From the NCBI GenBank assembly GCA_023614405.1, contig CM042694.1, forward strand, positions 113,830,685-113,894,684: a stretch of 64,000 bases of DNA, written 5' to 3'. Under the pieces are notes generated by a model. That model made no database searches. It saw nothing but the letters and a program-made list of their open reading frames with translations, and was not told the origin of the DNA. The DNA comes from Avena insularis (lineage: Eukaryota; Streptophyta; Magnoliopsida; Poales; Poaceae). Below, one piece after another: positions 22,797-33,588 of this stretch. The stretch's first letter is position 1. The number at the start of each line of letters is the position of its first letter. A program made the translations under genes and the position numbers.

Positions 22797-23950
22797 CGTA
22801 TCTATATGTAGATCTGTTGCACGAGTAGAACACAATGGTCATTGTGGGCGTTGATGCTTTTATTGTAGATTGCTTTTTGTGTACTTTGAATCTTACGGTA
22901 TGTTGGGATGAAGCGGCGCTAACCTTACATGACAACTATAATGAGACTTGCTCCACGCTTGACATGCAACTTGTATTGCATAAGTGGCTTTATGGTGCTT
23001 TCTCCTAGCATAGTAAAGATCCAATTTACAATGGGTAATCAACAATGCTAGTATCAATGTTGTGGTTCTTGTTCGTAAGTTAGAACGACACTTATTGAAA
23101 GCCCCAAACCACGTAAAATATGCAAAGAAAGTAGAAGCGTCTAACTTTGTTTTGCAGGGGTGTGATGATGTGATATGGCCATGATTGTGATTATATTTGA
23201 TGTATGCAATGTTCCTTATTGTAAGTTGGCAACCAAGGAGCCATATGGTTGTCTTTAATTTCGTTAAGACCTGCGTGTCTATTCAAAATAGTTGTAATAG
23301 TTGAAGTTGGTGGACTACAACCATGAAGAAGCATCATTGACCTTGATGCTATGCCGGTGATGATGGAGATCATGTTCGTGCTTGAAGATGGAGATCGGAA
23401 GCATAAAGAAGAAAGGCCATATCATATCACATATTATGAATTGCATGTGATGTTAATCCTTTATGCATCTTGTATTGCTTAGTAGACGGTAGCATTATAA
23501 GATGATCCCTCATGCACATAAATTTCAAGTTCTAAAGTGTTCACCCTTAGTATGCACCGTTGCAAAGCTTGCTGCTCAAGCACCACGTGATGATCGGGTG
23601 TCTTTGATTCCGGTGAATACAACGTAAGCAAGCCAGATTTGCTTATGCGGTAGCTAAGGTTTGATCTTGACGAGCCTAGCATGTACAAACATGGCCTCAG
23701 GAACACGGATCGCCGAAAGGTAAAGCGTGAATCATATAGTAGATATGATGAACATGATGATTGTTCGCCATTGAAACTATATCAACTCTCGTGATGATCG
23801 GTGTTGATGTAGTGGATTTGGTTCGTGATCACTAAAACAATGTGAGGGATGTTGTTTTGAGTGGAGTTCACCTAGTTTAATTTCATTAATTAATTTGAAC
23901 TCAATTTGTCATAAACTTAGTCTAAACTATTGCAAATATGTTGTAGATCA
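22797..23950 (+). other. Leader of the BARE-type element
   Basis: About 1.15 kb between primer site and gag start with no supported frame. A long structured leader is characteristic of BARE1. I see no other feature in it. Confidence 0.75.
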
Positions 23951-24760
23951 ATGGCCCCCTACCATCAATTTTAATGCGTTCCTAGAGAAAGAAAATTGAA
24001 AAACAATGGAAGCAACTTCATGGATTGGTTCCACAATTTGAGGATTGTCCTCACTGGTAATTTGACCTATGTGTGGATGCACATTGGTGACCCACTGCAA
24101 TGATGCTACCGATGAAGTAAAGAATGTTTACCTTGCTCGGAAGAATCAGTACTCCATAGTTCATGTGCTATCTTGTATGGTTTAGAATCGGAGCTTGTAA
24201 AAGGTTTGAAGAGTCGACCCATATGATATTGTCGAGGATCTCAAATTAATTTTTGAGACTCATGCGGCAATTGAAAGTTATGAAGCTTCGAAAAGTTCTT
24301 TAAGCGCAAGATGGAAGAGGGCAGCTCACAAGTGAGCATGTGCTTAATATGTCCGGGCACGCAAATAAACTTCAAAGTTTGGGAATAGTGATTCCTAATA
24401 CTTTGGTCGTTTACCGCATCATCCAATCACTACCACCAAGTTACAAGAACTATGTGATGAACTACAACATCCAGAACATGCACAAAGAGTTGCTGAACTG
24501 TTTGCTATGTTAAAATCTGCGAAGTGGAGATCAAGAAAGAGCACCAAGTGTTGATGGTCAATAAGACCACCAAATTCAAGAAAGGCAAGTCTAAGGAAGG
24601 ACACTTCAAGAAGGGTGGTAAGAAAGTTACCACGCCGATTTAAGAAGACCAAGGCTGGACCTAAGCCTGAAACTGAGTGCTTTTACTGCAAGGGAGAAGG
24701 TCACTGGAAGCGGAATTGCCCAAAGTACTTGGCGGATTTGAAGAACGGCAACATCAAGAA
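23951..24760 (+). pseudogene. BARE-type gag, multiply frameshifted
   Basis: The expected start ATGGCCCCC is at 23951. Recognisable capsid segments appear in alternating frames: NGSNFMDWF and NLRIVLTGN in the first 150 bp, SLPPSYKNYVMNYN-like sequence near 24430, KEHQVLMVNKTTKFKKG near 24540. An intact CCHC zinc knuckle (CFYCKGEGHWKRNC, about 24678-24719) would bind element RNA. At least four single-base or few-base length changes break the frame. Family capsid proteins are otherwise one continuous reading frame with pol, so this copy cannot make Gag as read here. Confidence 0.82.
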
Positions 24761-27700
24761 GAAAGGTATATCTGATATACATGTTATTGATGTGTATCTC
24801 ACTAGTATTCGTAGTAGTGCCTGGGTATTTGATAATCGGGTTCGGTTTGCTCATATTTGTAACTCAAACAGGAGCTGCAGAATAAACGGAAGCTAGTGAA
24901 GAACGAGGTGACGATGCGCGAGGAACGGATCAAAGGTTGATGTGATCGGTCGGCACGCTACCTCTTCATCTACCATCGGGATTAGTTTTATACTTAAATA
25001 ATTGTTATTTGGTGCCTGCGTTGAGCATGAACATTATATCGGGATCTTGTTTATTAAGTAGACGGTTACTTGTTTAAATCCGAGAATAATGGTTGTTCGA
25101 TTTATATGAGTAATATGTTTTATGCACATGCACCTTTGATAGATGGTCTATTCTTGTTGAATCTCGATAGTAGAAATACACATATTAATAACATTGAAGC
25201 TAAACGATTGAAATCAAGCGATAACTCGACCTATATGTGGCAATCGCTGCCTTGGTCACATTGGAGTGAAGCGATGAAGAAACTCCATTCCGATGGACTT
25301 CTTGAATCACTTGATTTTGAATCACTTGAAAGATGCGAGGCATGTCCGATGGGTAAAATGACTAAGACTCCATTTTCGGTATAATGGAGCGAGCTACGAC
25401 TTATTGGAAATCATACATACCGATGTGTGTGGTCCAATGAGTGTAGCATCGCGATGGTTATCGTTATGTTCTTACCTTCACGGATGACTTGAGTAGATAT
25501 GGGTATATCTATTTCATGAAACATAAGTCCGAAACTTTCGAGAAGTTTAAGGAGTTTCAAAGTGAGGTAGAGAATCAACGTAACAAGAAGATTAAATTTC
25601 TACGCTCGATCGTGGAGGTGAATATCTAAGTTACGAGTTTGGCGAGCATTTGAAGAAATGTGGAATACTTTCAGATTGACACCGCCGGAACACCACAGCG
25701 TAATGGTGTGTCCGAACGTCGAATCGAACTCTCTTAGATATGGTTCGTTCTATGATGTCACTTACAGATTTACCGCTATCATTTTGGGGTTATGCATTAG
25801 AAACAGCGCATTCACTTTAAATAGGGCACCGTCTAAATCCGTTGAAACGACACCATATGAATTATGGTTTGGGAAGAAACCTAAATTGTCGCTCCTTAAA
25901 GTTTGGGGATGCGGTTCATGTAAAGAAGTTACAGCCGGACAAGCTTGAACCCAAAGCGAAAAATGCGTCTTCATAGGATACCCAAGGAAACTATTGGGTA
26001 TACCTTCTATCATAGATCCGAAGGCAAAATCTTCGCTGTTAAGAATGGATCCTTTCTAGAGAAGGAATTTCTCTCGAAAGAAGTGACTGGAAGGAAAGTA
26101 GAACTCGACGAGGTTGTCGAACCTTCTCGAATTGCGTAGCGCAAAGACCGAAGAAGTTCCCGTGGTGCTGCACCAATAAGAGAGGAAGCTAATGATGGTG
26201 ATCATGAAACTTCGGTTGAGGTTACTACAGAGCCTCGGAGGTCAACGAGAACTCGTACCACCTGCATTGGTATGATTCCGTATGAATGTCATGGTGGTGG
26301 ACAACACCGATGACCCCGAGACATATGAGGAAGCGATGATGAGCCCAGATTCCAATAAATGGCAAGAAGCCATGAAATCCGAGATTGGATCCATGTACGA
26401 AAACCAAGTATGGACTTTGGTGGACTTACCGGATGGCCGGAAAGCCGTCGAGAACAAATGGATTTTCAAGAAGAAAACAGATGCTGATGGTAATGTTACT
26501 GTCTATAAAGCTCGACTTGTCGCAAAAGGGTTTCGACAAATTCAAGGAGTTGACTACGATGAGACTTTCTCGCCAAGATGTGAAGCTTAAAATCTGTGAG
26601 GATTATGTTAGCAATCGCTGCATATTATGATTATGAGATATGGCGATGGATGTCAAAAGCATTCCTCAATGGAGACATTGATGAAGAGTTGTATATGATG
26701 CAACCCAAAGGTTTTGTCGATCCTAAAGATGCTAACAAGGTATGCAAGCTTCAACGGTCCATCTATGGATTGAAGCAAGCATCCCGAAGTTGGAATCAAC
26801 ATTTTGATAAGGTAATCAAAAGTTTTGGTTTTATACAAACTTATGGAGAAGCTTGTATTTACAAGAAAGTGAGTGGGAGCTCTATAGCATTCTTAATACT
26901 GTATGTGGATGACATATTGTTGATTGGGAATGATGTAGACCTTCTTAATAGTGTCAAGGAATATTTGAATAATAGTTTTTCAATGAAAGATCTTGGTAAG
27001 CAGCTTACATATTAGGCATAAAGATTTATAGAGATAGATCGAACGCCAAATATCATTGTCACAAAGTACATATTTGGACAAAGTTCTAAAGAGGTTTGAA
27101 TGGAAGATAGCAAGAAAGGGTTCTTGCCCATGTTGCTCAATCGACCTTGAGTAAAACTCAAAGTCCGACATCGGCGTAAAGATAGAGAAAGGATGAGTAA
27201 GACTCTATGCATCAGCCATAGGATCTCTAATGTATGCCATGCTATGTACTAGACCCGACATTGCATATCTGTTAGTTTAACTAGCAGATATCAAAGTGAT
27301 CCAGAGTGGATCATTGACAATGTCAAAAACATCCTTAAGTACTTGAGAAGAACTAAGGATATGGTTCTTTCTTATGGAGGTGATGAACAGCTCGTTGTTA
27401 ATGGTTACACCGATGCTAGTTGGAACACCGATCCGGATGATTCTAAATCACAACTGGATACGTATTTATTTTGAATGGTGCAGCATTAGCTGGAGGAGTG
27501 CAAAGCAAAGCGTTGTGGCGAGATCTTCAACTGAATCGGAATACATGGTCGCTTGGAGGCTTCACAAGAAGCGATATGGATGAAAGAGTTCATTACAGAG
27601 CTGGGTGTGGTTCCTAGTGCGCTGGACCCAATGTCTATCTATTGTGATAACATGGGCGCCATAGCCAATGCGCCAGAACCAAGGTCACACAAGAAGTGAA

Positions 27701-27850
27701 GCATATCAAGCTGCTTCCACGCTATTCGAGAACATATCCAGGATGGGGATATAAAGATTTGCAAAGTACACACAGATCTGAATGTGGCGGATCCGTTGAC
27801 TAAACCTCTCCGAGGGCAAAACATGACCAACACCAAACTGCCATGGGTGT
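24761..27850 (+). pseudogene. BARE-type pol: protease, integrase, RT, RNase H, multiply frameshifted
   Basis: Order is that of copia. The protease region near 24810-24860 has WVFD but the D-T/S-G triplet is disrupted by inserted bases before AHICNS. The GAG-pre-integrase zinc site is out of phase at WHRCLGH, then MKKLHSDGLLESLDF and CEACPMGKMTKTPFS. The integrase core is spread over three frames (HTDVCGPM-like, FTDDLSRYG, QRNGVSERR-like). RT has [20 protein letters not shown], then FLNGDIDEELYMMQPKGF and YVDDILLIGND (about 26899-26931). RNase H pieces lie at 27374-27850 (VVARSSTESEY). More than ten frame changes occur across 3 kb. Non-functional as sequenced. Confidence 0.85.
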
Positions 27851-27892
27851 TCGGTATATTACCATATAAACTAGATTAGATGACACTACTGC

Positions 27893-27903
27893 AAGTGGGA
27901 GAC
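27893..27903 (+). other. Polypurine tract of the BARE-type element
   Basis: aagtgggagac immediately before the 3' LTR, the usual plus-strand primer in this family. Confidence 0.85.
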
Positions 27904-29778
27904 TGGAGATATGCCCTAGAGGCAATAATAAATGTAGTTATTATTATATATCTTTGTGTTTATGATAAATGTTTACATTCATGCTATAATAGTATTAACA
28001 AGGAAACATTAATACTTGTGTGATTTGTAAACTTAATTTGAAGTCCCTAGTATAGCCTCTATACTTCACTAGCTTGTTGGTTGATTGATGATTGTGGTTT
28101 CCCTATCATGAACATTGAGATGTTATCAACAACAAGATCATATTGTTAGGAGAATGATATGGTGGACATACTCCTATAGATAAGCGTAGCATAAAGATCA
28201 AGTCATTTCAATAGTTCAATTGCTATATGCTTTCTGATACATAGTAACCTAATTCCTTCGACCATGAGATCATGCATATCACCTTTACCGGATGGATGCT
28301 TTGATGTCATCAAACACCACACCGTAATAGGGTGGCTATAAAGGTGGTATTGAGTGTTCGGAAAGTATTGGTTGAAACACATGGATCAAGAGGGATTTGT
28401 CCATCCATATGACGGATAGATATTCTCTGGGCCCTCTCGGTGAAATGTCATCCAATTAGCTTGCAAGCATGTGACTCACAAGGGATCACATATCACGGAA
28501 CGAGAAAGAGTACTTATCAGTAACGAGGTTGAACTAGGTATGCAGAGATACCGACGATCATAACCTCGGATAAGTAACATATCGTGAGACAAAGGGAAAT
28601 TGGTATCGTATGTAAGTGGTTCATTCGATCGCAATGTAATCGTAGAAATATGTGGGAGCCATATGAATTTCCAGATTCCTCTATTGGTTATTGTTCGGAG
28701 AAGTGTCTCGATCATGTCCGCATAATTCACGAACCGTAGGGAGACACACTTAAGGATTCGACGTTGTTTGAGTAGTTATGGTATTATGAGAAAGAGACCG
28801 AATGTTGTTCGGAGTCTCGGATGGGATCCGGGATATCACGAGGTGATCCGGAATGGTCCGGAGAATAAGATTCATATAAGGAAAGTTCCTGTTTCGGAGT
28901 TGGGGAATGGTTAGGTGTTTTCATCGAACATTCTAGAAGGTCCTGAATGTCCCAAGACCGGAGGGGAAGGGTACATGAATGTGTCATTACATATTGGAAT
29001 GATTGCATCATGTACTAGGTGTCTTCTGTCCAAAATAAAGGGTTTATTTAAATCCTAAATTGAAAAGTCAAACGGCTAGTTTGAAAGTCAAACAGCAAGT
29101 TTTGGAAAGTGGAAAGAGGAGGAGAAGAGGAAACCGACTTGGGGGAGGAGTCCCCTTGGCCGGCGCGCCTCCCAAGGCCGACTTGGGAGGGACTCTCCCT
29201 TGGCCGCCGCCCCACCTATAACGGGAGGGGCAGGGCTGCCCCTCCTAGCACACACAAGTTCCTATCTTCTACCTCCGGTTTAGAGCCGTTTTGGTTTAGA
29301 GCTTCTAATTGCTTTAGCCAACGGTTTAGAGCCTTCTAATTGGTTTAGAGCCTTCTAATTGGTGTGTCTAATTACTAGACCACTAATAGCCTCTCTCATA
29401 AGCTCCACCATACTCGCACCGGCTTAAGACGAAGCCTGGATTTCCCTCTACTTCGGTACCACGCCAGGTTGCCGGAATCGCGAGGAGAGTGCTACAACCT
29501 CCGCTGCCTGCTGGAACAAGGGAGAGGAAGGTCTTCCGAGTACCGAACGCAGTGACCGACCACGGAGCGCTGCCGAACGTGGCGCCGAAGGATCGCTCAC
29601 GCGATCTTGAGATCGGAAAGAGTACGACTACATCACCCAGAATCGCTCGTTAAACGCTTTGGAATCTTCGAGGGTGAGTTCCTCTATCGACTCGTTGCTA
29701 CAATCTAGTAGATAGATCTTGGCTTGTTTGTTTGTATGCGATAGAAAATTTTTGTTTTCCATGCTACGAACCCCCACA
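27904..29778 (+). repeat. 3' LTR of the BARE-type element
   Basis: 1875 bp. The first bases read TGGAGATATG, lacking three bases of TGTTGGAGATATG in the 5' copy. The TATA box reads TATAAC (29217-29222) in place of TATAAA. It ends CCCCCACA at 29778. Confidence 0.92.
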
Positions 29779-29783
29779 CCTTT
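29779..29783. repeat. Target-site duplication of the BARE-type element, right
   Basis: ccttt directly after the terminal CACA of the 3' LTR. Removing the element and one copy gives continuous LTR sequence like that of element F around 39705-39720. Confidence 0.92.
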
Positions 29784-30988
29784 CGCCTATAAGATGCCTC
29801 TGATACAGAAACCCTAAGTACCCGATCAAAATTCCATGAAAGAGTCTGTAGCCGCCGTCATCTCCATCCCTAGATTGGGAGGGATCTGAAGCTCTTCCCG
29901 GCACCCTACCGAAGAGGGGAATTCACCCTGGAGGACTTCTTCATCATCATGCAAGCCTCCGGTGTGATGCGTGCGTAGTTCATCCTTGGACTACGGGTCC
30001 ATGTAGTAGCTAAATGGCTGGTTCTCCTCCTTTGTGCTATCATGTTTAGATCTTGTGAGCTCCGTTCATGATCAAGATCATCTATTTGTAATCTTACATG
30101 TTGTGTTTGCGGGGATCCGATGGATATTGAGATGCTATTTCAGATTGATTATTGATTCTATCATGTCTTTGTTATTTGTGATCTTGCATGCTTTCCGTTG
30201 TTAGTAGCTATCTTGGCCAAGTAGATGCTAGGAACTCCAAGAGTTAGTATTTATGCTCGATAGTGGGTTCATGCCTCTAGTAACTGGGAAGTGATGTAAA
30301 TCTCTAAGGTGCTAGATGTGTTGTTGCTACTAGGGAGAAAACAACAATCCTTTGTTCATAGAACAATCGTATTGTTTACTTTACACGCAATGCGTAATGC
30401 AATTATCTGTTGCTTGCAACTTAATACTGGGGGGGGGAGTCGGATGATAACCTGAAGGTGGATTATTAGTTATAGATGCAGTTGGATTACGGTCTATGTA
30501 TAATGTTGTAATGCCCAATCAAATCTCAAAGGAGTCAAGATGAGTAGTATATGCATGATTGCTTTCTCGATGTTTGTCAATTTCTCCGCTGTAATTTGTT
30601 CACCCAACATGTCATCTACCACCACTAGTGAACTATGGACCCCGATCCTTTCTTTTATCATCAATCTACAATCAGCTGTTTACTGCTTTCTATTTACTTT
30701 CTGCAAACCATTACTTTCTTCCACACAATATGTTTAATCCTTTGTTTTTAGCAAAACCAGTGAGATTGACAACCACACTGTAAGTTGGGGACAGAGTTAT
30801 GTGGTTGTGTTGTGTAGGTCTCCACGTTACTGCTGCCACCGGTAGTGCGCCCTGCCAAAGTTCAGCTAGCAACACCTCTGGGGTGTTTCCTTACTCCTAC
30901 TGGTTCGATTATACCTTGGTTTCATAACTGAGGGTAAACTTGGTGCTGTGCTCATCATACCTTACTCTTGGGGTTCCCCAACGAGCTC
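29779..30988 (+). repeat. 3' LTR of the composite element, right part, truncated
   Basis: It resumes with ccttt then CGCCTATAAGATGCC, matching element F from 39711 on, and continues to GAGCTC at 30988, where C coding sequence begins. The final approximately 50 bp present in both F LTRs are missing. It includes a G9 run near 30430. Frames inside are not genes. Confidence 0.8.
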
Positions 30989-30989
30989 G

Positions 30990-31540
30990 AGATATCTTGG
31001 GCCATCAATGCCCCATACATCCAGACTCTCATCAATGCCAAGTGGAGGGAGGCAACAGGTTCACTCTTCCCTCATGAAGCTCTATCCATTCATGAGGAAA
31101 AGATTCTCCGTGTGATGAAACACAAGTTACCTTGCTCTCAGGCTGAAAAGGAAGCTGCTACTGCTAGAGATGCGTGTGATGGGGACCGTGCTGAGGCTTC
31201 TCCTCCACCCCAACTTGTGAGACATCCCTCTTGGGACAAGAAGCTGATGAAAAGGGTTAAGAAGACTTTCTGCTTCATTCAGGACCGCGAGTATCAGCCC
31301 TATGTCGCTCAAAGGCACAGTGTTCGACGGGAGAAGGCCATCATGAGGAAGCTTGATATTGACGTGTCTCCTGAGTCCAGCTCCGTCACCGCGCCCAAGG
31401 ATCAGTGGGTCAACACGCATTGCAGGTGGACTGATAGTGATGACGAGCCCAAGATCTCCAGTCAGCTTCCGCCCGCTTGGAATAATGCCTCTTGGGAACC
31501 CGAGCCTCCTCCTCCGTTCGTTGGTGGGTGGGGCGTGTAG
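30990..31540 (+). pseudogene. Element C 3' ORF, second part
   Basis: The frame resumes after the inserted composite element with EISWAINAPYIQTLINAKW and runs without a stop to 31540. It is rich in Lys, Arg, Pro and Glu (LMKRVKKTFCFIQDREYQPYV, then EPEPPPPFVGGWGV at the C-terminus). Sequence upstream of 30990 matches the LTR of element F and not coding sequence, so the Met at 30968 is not the real start. After the stop comes a stretch (ttttggcatcttgatgcc, then a G-rich run) that recurs in element E downstream of its 3' ORF, supporting one shared gene at this place. Function unknown. Confidence 0.6.
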
Positions 31541-32036
31541 TTTGTCTACTTTGTCCCTTTTTGGCATCTTGATGCCAAAGGGGGAGAAAGTGCTCCGTTA
31601 GGACTACGGGATTTGCATGGGTTGTGTTACGAGCTTGCTCTTGCTTTGATCCTTTTATGCTCGTACACTTTTTGTCTCAGTTATGTATGCTTGTGAACCT
31701 CCGTTTTTGTCTTTGGATCTCATGTATGGTTGCTACTTTGTTGGTGAGACTATGTGTTAAGGTATCCTTGTGATATTTGTTTAAGTGATTGTGGTGGACT
31801 ATTTTTATTTATCCAATCTTTGTCTCACCACAATGGTATTGGTGCAAGGTATGAGTCCTCTTCCTTTCTCTTTTACTTCCTTGCATCCTTGTTGGTCTAT
31901 CCTGTAAGGGGGAGCTCCCTCCCATGTATGCTCCAGGGGGAGTCTCTCCCCTCTCTTACTCTCTTCAGTTATTACTACTTGTTATCCTCTATGCAAATCT
32001 TGTGGGGTTGTCATCAAGCACCAAAAAGGGGGAGAT
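31541..32036 (+). other. Element C 3' untranslated region with polypurine tract
   Basis: The region has several purine-rich runs of the form aaggggga and ends with ccaaaaagggggagat (32021-32036) directly before the LTR, the expected plus-strand priming tract. Element E has the same tract at 37517-37530 on the minus strand. The short frames seen here have no recognisable protein content. Confidence 0.75.
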
Positions 32037-33588
32037 TGAAAGGATATTACTTTCTCCTTATGTTTTTGGTGCTGATGACAACTTCTCTTGTGGTTTAACT
32101 ATCTGTCCAAGTTGCAGGGCTTATCTATGGACGTGCTTGTTGATGGACTTTTCTCTAGGAAGAGCTTGAAGACGGTGCCACTTATTTACACTTTCTCTTG
32201 TTTTATGTTTTAGGCTACCGTACTATCAAGAGGGAGTCCACCTTGGAAGGTTGTGGGAAATCACCATTTCATGCACAGACCCTATATGCACTTCCACAGC
32301 CATCCCAGTTTTCATGTGAGAGAGTGTTTCCTGCAGCTTTCTACTGCCAGGTTATCTACCTGACCGGTAGTACCGCCCAAGGAGTTTCTCAGGGCTGTTC
32401 GGGCGAAACTTCCGGCTGAAGTTCCGGTCCTAATTTCGACGAGCCATATTTTGGTTCAGTAAGACTTCTGTCTAGTTTTGCGTATTTGTCAGAATTAGAA
32501 CCAGAATTTGGCTTGGTTGTACCGGCCTGACCAGCGCATGGCTCCCTGAGCGGTAGTACCGCCACGCCTCACCGGTAGTACCGGCCACCTTCTGTCACCG
32601 GTAGTTCCGGGTCCAGTTTCGAACCTAGTTCCGACGCTGGGCTGTGCGGATTAGATAACCTTCTGCCTCTCACTGCCTATTTGTCGGTATAGGGCTAGAA
32701 CAGAGACCGGTACTTCCGGCCAGCTCTACGGGCCTGCTAACTGGTCAATCTGACCGTTGCGTGGCCTCCGCTGGGCTTTCGGTGGCTCGCTCACCGGTAC
32801 TACCGGTCCGTCACCGGTAGTACCGATGGTGTCGGGACTGGGTAGAATCTGCCCGTTTGGAGGTGGCCTATTTTTAAGGCCCCTTCTTCCTCCTCTCATC
32901 TCATCTCTTCATTTTCTCTCTCCTCCATTAATACAAGAGCTTAACTTGCCTAGATCTCTCTCCCTACCCACTCAAATCTCTTGATCTTTTGAGGATTGGG
33001 AGAGGTGACCTAGATCTACACTTCCACCAAAGGAATCGTGATTTCCCCCACTCATCCTTCGTGGATTTTGTTACTCTTGGGTTCTTGGAACCCTAGACGG
33101 TGTAGGGCATCCTCGGAGCTGGGGCATTTGTTGTGAAGCTCCGTGGTGTCATTGAGGGTCTCCAATTGAGTTGTGGAGCCTCCCCTTAACCTCATTGTAA
33201 AGGTTTCGGTTGGCGCCTTCAAGGTCACCGGTTAGTGGATTGTGAGGCCACCTTTGTGGTGGTGCTCACCGGAGAAGAAGGTGAGGCCTTTGTGGCGCTC
33301 GGGTGACCTTGTGTGGCCCCGACACCTCTCCAACATAAATGCAGCTTCCTTGGAAGTGAACTACGGGAATTACATCTCCGTGTCCCCTCTCTGGTTCTTT
33401 TGTTCCACTCCTTTACTTCTTGCAATTACCGTCGTGTTTACTTGTTGTGTTGCTTGCCATTTAGGATATTCATCTAGTTGCATCTCTAGTGAATTTTACT
33501 TTGTGCTAAGCCATAAAATTGCAAGAAAAGATTAAAAATTGGTAGTCCCCTATTCACCCCCTCTAGTCGACCAAAGTTGGGCCTTTCA
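32037..33588 (+). repeat. Element C 3' LTR
   Basis: It starts TGAAAGGATATTAC after the polypurine tract and ends GGGCCTTTCA at 33588 (1552 bp), with the terminal inverted TGAAAGG/CCTTTCA. The second palindrome cluster lies at 32355-32830. A weak TATA-like tract (tatttttaa, about 32868) is followed by CT-rich sequence. The end (tattcaccccctctag) is shared with the E LTR, supporting a common lineage. Confidence 0.85.
32355..32830 (+). repeat. Palindrome cluster 2 of element C, inside the LTR
   Basis: Perfect copies are at 32572-32584 (CCGGTAGTACCGG) and 32794-32806 (CCGGTACTACCGG). Near copies are at about 32364, 32550, 32598, 32707 and 32814. They lie in the U3-like half, upstream of the presumed transcription start. 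Same motif as 12165-12860. Confidence 0.85.

Larger units (their letters stand above)
20903..29778 (+). mobile_element. BARE1/WIS/Angela-type Ty1/copia retrotransposon
   Basis: Full-length plus-strand element of 8876 bp: 5' LTR 20903-22783, primer site 22785-22796, leader, gag, pol, polypurine tract, 3' LTR 27904-29778. The LTR start (TGTTGGAGATATGCCC) and end (ACGAACCCCCACA), LTR length and tRNA-iMet site match this abundant Triticeae family. The 5-bp duplication ccttt flanks it (20898-20902, 29779-29783). LTRs are almost identical over the first 425 bp (one substitution by eye), so the insertion is young, yet the coding region is full of small frameshifts. Confidence 0.93.
13779..30988 (+). 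mobile_element. Composite Athila-type Ty3/gypsy element with mismatched LTRs
   Basis: Plus-strand order: 5' LTR of one subfamily (13779-15152), tRNA-Asp-type primer site, leader ORF, a second primer-site-like sequence, gag-protease pseudogene (15825-17749), 2.8 kb non-coding region, polypurine tract, then a 3' LTR of another subfamily (20540-20902 and 29779-30988) split by the BARE-type element. The 5' and 3' LTRs share only their overall plan (TGATACGT start, GC-rich middle, CCTATAAGATGCC), not close identity. The 3' LTR lacks about 50 bp at its end compared with element F, and no target-site duplication is seen (acagg before the 5' LTR has no match after 30988). Confidence 0.75.
11268..33588 (+). 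mobile_element. Element C: Sirevirus-type Ty1/copia element, 3' portion, interrupted twice
   Basis: Plus-strand pieces in order are the RNase H end of pol (11268-11745), a post-pol spacer with palindromes (11746-12983), a 3' ORF (12984-13778 and 30990-31540), a polypurine tract (32021-32036) and the 3' LTR (32037-33588). RNase H type, a large post-pol ORF and palindrome-rich LTRs fit the Sirevirus lineage. Element B occupies the pol side, and the composite Athila-type element splits the 3' ORF. The LTR end at 33588 abuts minus-strand element H, so C is inserted in H; atggg at 33589-33593 should be repeated beside its 5' LTR off-window. Confidence 0.83.

Noticed and set aside
30410..30445. G9 run as a quadruplex or regulatory signal
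   Set aside because: A single homopolymer within LTR sequence; the other LTR copies have ggagggg there, so it is likely slippage or a sequence error.
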